Assembly: GCA_949752735.1 (NCBI GenBank)
Contig: OX457047.1
Span: 38,510,241 to 38,574,240, forward strand
Reading direction: 5' to 3'
Length of the DNA stretch: 64,000 bases
From: Lumbricus terrestris
Lineage: Eukaryota > Annelida > Clitellata > Crassiclitellata > Lumbricidae
Notes under the pieces: model-generated
The model's database searches: none
What the model was told of the DNA's origin: nothing
What the model saw: the letters and a program-made list of their open reading frames with translations, nothing else
In this document: positions 58,306 to 64,000 of the stretch, piece after piece
How positions within the stretch are numbered: the stretch's first letter is position 1
How the letters are laid out: every line of letters starts with the position of its first letter
Program-made: the position numbers and the translations under genes

Positions 58306-58340
58306 GTGCTCGCTCGACATCAAAAGATGAACAAAGTGAA
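58306..58340 (+). pseudogene. Duplicated fragment of the gene start in unit 3 leader
   Basis: 35 bp matching the coding-exon start (CTCGACATCAAAAGATGAAC, then AAAGTGAA), with ATG at 58327, then returning to TTGA repeat. It resembles the MNK start of copy 2, not the MSK start of copy 3 that follows 98 bp later. From its ATG only five codons are read before a stop. Confidence 0.85.
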
Positions 58341-58424
58341 TTGATTGATTGGTTGATTGATTGTTTGATTTTTTTTTCGATTTTTTTTCAAAAATTTATT
58401 TAAGTGATCGCTCGACATCAAAAG

Positions 58425-59594
58425 ATGAGCAAAGTGAAGGAGACAGCAGAGTCGAAAAGAGCGAAGAAGACCGCAGAGACCCAACAGCTGAACCCTCCGA
58501 CCATCTTCAACATGGATGACATCCGCGAGGCTAGACGAGACAAGGCCCTCCTCATTCTCGACGAAGTCCTTCCGGCAGTGGTCGTCCGTCTGAGGGCGCT
58601 GCACCGCCGGTCCAAGGCGGCCGCCGACGAGAGAGGGTGCTTCTCGGGCTACGAGCAGCAGGGACCGACCGACGATGGCCCGCCGTTCACGGCCGCGAAG
58701 AGACGGTCGCTGGCTAATCAGCTGAGCAGCCTATTGGAGTCTGCCAACACTCTTCTGAGCGAGCAAACCGACCTGATGAATGAGGAGAACGAGAGCGTGC
58801 TTGCGAAGAAGAAGAAGGCGAACGGGAAGGTGTGGAAGAAGTTGATGGCCGATGCGACGAACCTGGCTGGGGATCATGCGAAGATTCTTCACTCGGACCA
58901 ACCAGACGAGGAGTACGCTCTGAGGAAGGCCCTTGAGGATGCTCGACTGATACTCCGTCATCCCTTGTTCACACTGCTTCAGCCCGAAGAAGAAGAAGAA
59001 CCTATGCAGCTGCAGGTGGAAGAGGAGGATGGGGTGGTGGTGGAGGAGGAAGAGGAGGATGATTATGCGGACAGTTGCTGTAGCGAGCCTCTGTTCGACA
59101 CATCCGAGCTAATCGGGCTGACGACAGGCGAGATGAGCAAGATCATCGAATGCAGTCTCGACCTGAAGCACTGGATAAGCCTTTCCGCTCCACCGCTCGA
59201 CGTCATCACCGAATACGAGTGCACGGTCCGAGACAGGGTTACCGGTCTCATCGACGACCTCGTGTGCGTCTGCGAGGACAGCCTCAAGTACCCGGAAGAG
59301 TTCCTGCTGAAGAGAATGGAGTTCCTGAAGGAGGCGATCGAGAAACCGCTCTCCATCGACCGGATGCGAGTCGTGGACGCCTTCGACAGCACGAAGGCCA
59401 TCGAATGGCGTAGGCACATCAGTCGTCTCATACTGCAGTGCCTGGAGGTGATGGATTTCATCGTGAAGCACAGAGAGGTACTTGACGAGTGCAAGAGCAG
59501 GCTTCACAACAACGACACTGTGCGCACATCTACAGCTAGCCGACCACTGGTCGACCGTCAAAGCCCTCCCCAACAGCGCTCCACCTTTATCTAG
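58425..59594 (+). CDS. PA28/REG-like homologue, copy 3, altered C-terminus
   Basis: 389 codons from ATG 58425 (MSKVKETAESK), no intron. Same N-terminal helix and C-terminal domain as the other copies, with SEMSKIIECSLDLKHWISLS-type variation (GEMSKII, where the conserved Arg of E-x-R is Ser here). The acidic insert is the longest, with a Val-rich break. Near 59520 two extra bases (TG) shift the frame after NNDT, so the HIYS end is replaced by a 24-residue tail VRTSTASRPLVDRQSPPQQR then STFI. Since the C-terminal residues of PA28 proteins dock into the 20S alpha ring, this copy may not bind, if the family docks that way at all. Could be an early pseudogene or a specialised form. Confidence 0.72.
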   Translation: MSKVKETAESKRAKKTAETQQLNPPTIFNMDDIREARRDKALLILDEVLPAVVVRLRALHRRSKAAADERGCFSGYEQQGPTDDGPPFTAAKRRSLANQLSSLLESANTLLSEQTDLMNEENESVLAKKKKANGKVWKKLMADATNLAGDHAKILHSDQPDEEYALRKALEDARLILRHPLFTLLQPEEEEEPMQLQVEEEDGVVVEEEEEDDYADSCCSEPLFDTSELIGLTTGEMSKIIECSLDLKHWISLSAPPLDVITEYECTVRDRVTGLIDDLVCVCEDSLKYPEEFLLKRMEFLKEAIEKPLSIDRMRVVDAFDSTKAIEWRRHISRLILQCLEVMDFIVKHREVLDECKSRLHNNDTVRTSTASRPLVDRQSPPQQRSTFI

Positions 59595-60324
59595 GCTGCA
59601 GATTCCTAAACGATGCTATAACTCTTCTAGGAAATGATAATTATTACTAATTAATTAATGTCTAGCTTCTCATCAGCTCGTGAGTCGCCACCCCCCCCCC
59701 ACCGACCATGCATCTTAAAGTGAAACACCGACATTTTTATACTTCCCCATGTATACAGGTCTATGTAATAATCTATGATAGGCTATAGGATGTAATAATT
59801 TAGGTCAGGCAGTATTCTAGGGTAGGATGTAATTATCTACGGCAGGTAGTAAGCGCTATGATTCAGCGACTCCGCTGACACACTTTCAAAACGATAATAT
59901 AATATTCGGCCTATATAATATCCGGAAAAGAAGTCCAGTGAAATTTCCGAAATACTTATTGAGCCTCTACCACTATCACTAGATCTACATGTAATGTAGG
60001 CAGACCAATGCAACTGCATGCGTTCATTTTTTCGTAGCATAAGATCTGTCTTATACGGACTTTATGCGCAAAGTAACGTATACGCTGCTTATAAGGTGTT
60101 CTTGCTTTCTACTAGGAAATCTCACATTCACAATTCAACATTAAACATGATGCATTTCAGATTTTGTGTTTGTGAAACTTAGGCTACGATTAATTGCTAC
60201 TCGACAATTTATTCGGCTCAAGACAAATTTTCTTATAATAAATTAAACAAGATATATTTCTGTGTCATCAACTCAAGAGTGGATGAGTACATGTAGCTCA
60301 GACTCTTTCTTCCTACCCATCATA
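59595..60324 (+). other. Conserved 3' region of unit 3
   Basis: Paralogous to the 3' regions of units 1 and 2, more diverged. No gene. Confidence 0.55.
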
Positions 60325-60710
60325 CGAGCTCACCAAAACTCCACCTCTCGCTCTCCCCACAGGTCTTTCACTCAAAACTGAAAACATTGCTCTTTCACAA
60401 ATCCTATCCTGATTCTTCCACTTCTCCTCACATCCCTCGCCATGTCAACTCTAAACATCACTCACCTTAGCCGTCCATCTATCTGCCTGTCTGACTCTCC
60501 GGACTTGACCCGCTGCCTATCGATTTTGTTTTGATTAAGCGCCTGTGAATAAGCTGGTTCCCGCGACATGTCTTTTGTGGGCGCTGTAGAAGTCTCGAGA
60601 TTACGATTACGATTACGATTATCCAATGCGCCACCAGGTCCGGCCTAAACATACAATGCATCCTCATTTTAACCTGCAGAGGGTCAGATGGAATGGAGAC
60701 AGATGTCGCG

Positions 60711-60763
60711 TTGGGTTTAGATAATTATACTCTCAGCCTGAGAGTATAATTATCTAAACCCAA
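60711..60763. repeat. Snap-back palindrome in unit 4
   Basis: Two 26-bp arms (60711-60736, 60738-60763) are exact reverse complements around one C. Units 1-3 have only the left arm in direct continuity with the following sequence. Confidence 0.92.
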
Positions 60764-61678
60764 GTCTCAGCTCCGAATCTCTTGATTCAACAGGATTGTC
60801 CTACAAAGGACATATACATGATAGTTTATCAGGGTTTTTTCTCCCGTTTTTCTCTGCCAGGACATCCTTCCAAAAATAAAAGTTACGAAGGCTACTTCTG
60901 TAGAGCCCAAGAAAAGTCAATTAGTTAGATTTCTTGAAGCGGTGTGGGTGCTTAAAAGATTTAGGAATGTTTCGGGAAGTCAGTCTAGGAGGACTTGACA
61001 AGACGTTAGAAAGAGCCAGCATAATCATGGGGAAGCGAGTGGAGAGTCACAGAGATACCATTCCACCTCCGAGAATGCTCTTCGTTGCATAGTCGCCGTA
61101 TACGCTAAAAAGGGAGTCGCCACGGAAAGCTGATCGCGACGAACGGCGGCCCAGATAAACCAACGCCGGGGTAAAAGGTCCACGAAGGTCGTCCGGGTGG
61201 AGCTTGAACCAGGGCGCAGTGCCAAGCAAAAGTCGACGCTCTATAAGCCTTAACAATGCGCTATTCCAATGGAAGCTAGTGGAAGTCGTCCCTCATGAAG
61301 GCAGAAACATTAACGCTTCCTCTTTCAATCAATCGATCGATCGATACTTTGATTCAAAAGATCAATCAATTAACAATTTTTTCAGAACCATTAGGCCTAC
61401 ACATTTCATTTCACATTACATACAGCTAAACGGTAGGCCCATACACTCCCTACAGCTTCTCGGATACGATAGGTTTGCCCCAAAAAGGTCAGAAGACACT
61501 TGTATAACTCTTTTTTATAAACTGCTCAACACTTTCCTCTTTGGTCTTGCCTGGGTTGGGAACCAAGTTTGAATTGTCATCTTGAGTTATCAAGCCGCTT
61601 TATAAATACCGTGGATATCATATATAATAAATTACGTTTATTTATTCATAATCGTTGCTGACGTAGACTCTAAGTTTG

Positions 61679-61686
61679 TGACGTCA
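61679..61686. promoter_or_regulatory. CRE/ATF-type palindrome TGACGTCA, unit 4
   Basis: Conserved context CTAAGTTTGTGACGTCATAA. Donor-like GTAGGC follows at 61927. Confidence 0.45.
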
Positions 61687-62549
61687 TAAACGAGCAACAA
61701 CGGTTTAGACAAACATCTAGTCTAAGGAGAGAAGCAATATCATCCGATTTCAATTTAAATCGTCTGCTATAACACTTTTAATGGTATTAACACCGCTAGC
61801 ATTAACACCGTTAGACCACAGTCCATAATTCAACTAACTTGTGTCGGTCTTGTAAGTGAATTGTTATATTTCGATAGCTAGTCTACAGGTGACGATCGCT
61901 GAACTTGCCTTTCATTCAGAACAAAGGTAGGCTAAACGACTTTGTTTATTTTAATGGTTTAATAGCTGTTATTTGACAGCCCTTGTATAAACTACACCTT
62001 TCGTTGGCCTATATATTGTAATGGTCTGGCCTCAGCAGGCTAGTTGGCACAACTATAGTATCGGGGACCGGCGTGTTGGTTAGGGTTAGGTTAGACGTCG
62101 TGAGGGTCGGTTAGGGCTCTGATTAGGCGTCGTGAGGGTCGGTTAGGTCAGATGTAGGCGTCGTGAGGGTCGGTTAGGTTTAGGTTTAGGGTTGGTCCAC
62201 CGTTAGTGTCGTCATTCGGTCCCCGATACTATCGTTTTTCCGGCTAGTTAGGCAATTGTTCTCTTTTCTAAATCGCTTAACTTTTTGGCACAGCCATGAG
62301 TTCAGTGTCTCAGTTTCCGGTACCTTTCTCTTGTTTCCTCTTTTCAGCTCACGTTGCTTCTTTTGTTGCTTCCATTTTTCTTGAATCGCTGCAGGTTAAA
62401 GTGGCAGAGATTCGTTCTAAAAATTCAATCGATATCTTGTTGTCCTTAGCTAGCGCCATTTTTTGTCCCTTAAAGGTTTTTTGTAACAGAGTTGTAGTTA
62501 TACGAAAATCTGACTTGCTGAATCTAGTTTTAAAAATAATAAACAAGAT

Positions 62550-62782
62550 TGATTGATAATTATGTTGATTGATTGATTGATTGGTTGTCTGGTTGACTGG
62601 TTAACTGATTGATCGATTGATTGGTTGATTGCAAGGTGGGCTGACTGATTAATTGATTGATTTGTTGGTTGGATGGCTGGGTGGTTGACTGATTGACCGA
62701 TCGGCCGATTGATTGATTGATTGATTGAATGATTGATTGATCGATCTGCCGATAGATAGATTGATTGATTGATTGATTGAAG
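62550..62782. repeat. (TTGA)n leader tract, unit 4
   Basis: Imperfect TTGATTGA repeat running directly to the AAG before the coding-exon homology. Confidence 0.92.
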
Positions 62783-62820
62783 TGATTGCTCGACATCAAA
62801 AGATCAACAAAGTGACGAAA

Positions 62821-63855
62821 ATGGCAGAGACCCAACAGCTGAACCCTCCGATCGTCTTCAACATGGATGACATCCGCGAGGCTAGACGAGACAGGGCCCT
62901 CCTCATTCTCGACGAAGTCCTACCGGCAGTGGTCGTCCGTCTGAGGGCGCTGCACCGCCGGTCCAAGGCGGCCGCCGACGAGAGAGGGTGCTTCTCGGGC
63001 GACGAACTGCAGGGACCGACCGACGATGGCCCGCCGTTCACTGTCGCAAAGAGACGGTCGCTGGCTAATCAGCTGAACAAGCTATTGGATTCTGCCAACA
63101 CTCTTCTGAGCGAGCATACGGAGCTGATGAAGGAGGGGAACGAGAGGGTGCTTGCGAAGAAGAAGAAGGCGAACGGGAAGCTGTGGAAGAAGTTGAGCGA
63201 TGAAGCGACGGAACTGGCTGGGGATCATGCGAAGATTCGTCACTCGGACCAGCCGGACAAGGAGTACGGTCTGAGGAAGGCCCTCGAGGATGCGCGACTG
63301 ATACTCCGTCATCCCGTGTTCACACTGCTTCAGCCCGCCGAAGAAGAACCTATGCAGCTGCAGGAGGAAGAAGAGGATGATTCTGCGGACAGTTGCTGTA
63401 GCGAGCCTCTTTTCGACACGGGCGAGCTGATCGGGTTGGCGACTGGCGAGATGCGCAAGATCATCGAGTGTAGTCACGACCTGAAGCACTGGATGAGCCT
63501 TTCCACTCCACCGCTCGACGTCATCACGGACTACGAGTGCACGGTCCGAGACAGGGTTACCGATCTCATCGATGACCTCGTGTGCGTCTGCGAGGACAAC
63601 CTCAAGTACCCGGAAGAGTTTCTGCTGAAGAGAATGGAGTTCCTGAAGAACGCTATCGAGAAACCGCTCGCCCTCGACCGGATGCGAGTCGTGGACGCCT
63701 TCGACAGCACGAAGGCCATCGAGTGGCGCCGGCACATCAGTCGTCTGATACTGCAGTGCCTGGAGGTGATGGATTTCATCGTGAAGCACAGAGAGGTACT
63801 CGACGAGTGCAAGAGCAGGCTTCACAACAACGACACTGCGCACATCTACAGCTAG
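62821..63855 (+). CDS. PA28/REG-like proteasome-activator homologue, copy 4
   Basis: 344 codons, no intron. The ATG used by copies 1-3 is ATC here (62807-62809), so the first ATG of the frame is 62821 (MAETQQLNPP; A at -3 and G at +4, a good context); the first ~20 residues of the Lys-rich leader are lost. The N-terminal helix (MDDIREARRDRALLIL) and the whole C-terminal domain are kept, ending HIYS. The segment GELIGLATGEMRKIIECSHD through PPLDVITDYECTVRDRVTDL is identical to copy 1, whereas copies 2 and 3 share other residues there. The residues ALDRMRVV replace SIDRMRVV. The acidic insert is short. No disabling change seen. Confidence 0.78.
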   Translation: MAETQQLNPPIVFNMDDIREARRDRALLILDEVLPAVVVRLRALHRRSKAAADERGCFSGDELQGPTDDGPPFTVAKRRSLANQLNKLLDSANTLLSEHTELMKEGNERVLAKKKKANGKLWKKLSDEATELAGDHAKIRHSDQPDKEYGLRKALEDARLILRHPVFTLLQPAEEEPMQLQEEEEDDSADSCCSEPLFDTGELIGLATGEMRKIIECSHDLKHWMSLSTPPLDVITDYECTVRDRVTDLIDDLVCVCEDNLKYPEEFLLKRMEFLKNAIEKPLALDRMRVVDAFDSTKAIEWRRHISRLILQCLEVMDFIVKHREVLDECKSRLHNNDTAHIYS

Positions 63856-64000
63856 CCGACCACTGGTCGACCGTCAAAGCCCTCCCCAACAGCGCCCCAC
63901 CTTTATCTAGGCTGCAGATTCCTAAACGATGCTATAACTTTTCTAAGGACTGATAATTATGATTAATTAATTAATTAATTAATTAATTAATTAATGTGTA
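63856..64000 (+). other. 3' flank of copy 4 to window end
   Basis: Conserved 3' flank, then a (TTAA)n run at 63962-63994. Confidence 0.7.

Larger units (their letters stand above)
54726..60645 (+). repeat. Tandem array unit 3 (5.9 kb)
   Basis: Longest unit, due to a 923-bp hAT-like insertion (55397) and a 430-bp Harbinger-like insertion (56818). Otherwise the same order as units 1 and 2. Confidence 0.88.
60646..64000 (+). repeat. Tandem array unit 4, cut by window end
   Basis: Same order as the other units, without the MITE insertions of unit 3. Ends in (TTAA)n at the window edge, just after the conserved 3' flank begins. Confidence 0.85.

Overview
This is a window of animal nuclear DNA: spliced GT-AG genes, low gene density, very abundant microsatellites, CR1/L2-like and RTE-like LINE remnants, tRNA-derived SINEs and many small hAT-type elements. 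The mix, and the frequent dispersed TAGGCCTA palindrome, suggests a marine invertebrate deuterostome such as an echinoderm, but the sequence alone does not prove the phylum. No bacterial, viral or CRISPR features are seen.

Region 1 (about 1-25.5 kb) has no gene I can support. It opens with a ~3 kb inverted repeat (arms 33-1453 and 1617-3032), then holds simple repeats, minisatellites, LINE 3' ends and hAT MITEs with 8-bp target duplications. Region 2 (25.6-42.5 kb, + strand) holds the last six coding exons of a small-conductance Ca2+-activated K+ channel (SK, KCNN family): pore/filter, S6 plus start of the calmodulin-binding domain, three further calmodulin-binding-domain exons, and a Thr/Ser-rich C-terminal exon ending at 42480. 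S1-S5 exons are not recognised and probably lie upstream. The pore exon sits between a 15-bp satellite and a minisatellite built from its own splice-donor sequence. Region 3 (42.5-45.3 kb) is LINE, hAT and SINE sequence.

Region 4 (45.3-64.0 kb) is a tandem array of four ~4.6-5.9 kb units, the last cut by the window end. Each carries one intronless-CDS gene of 344-389 codons on the + strand. The protein was not obvious at first sight, but its N-terminal helix and its last ~130 residues align, in the C-terminal part without gaps, with the proteasome activator PA28/REG family (PSME1-3). The segment corresponding to the proteasome-activation loop is degenerate, while a near-C-terminal Tyr is kept in three of four copies. 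I therefore read the array as a tandemly expanded, divergent PA28-like family, probably of retrocopy origin. Each unit carries a conserved leader with a TGACGTCA element, a likely noncoding first exon with a splice donor, and a (TTGA)n tract just before the coding exon. Comparing the units shows empty and filled sites for a hAT element, a Harbinger-like element and SINEs, mosaic gene-conversion patterns, and new snap-back palindromes.
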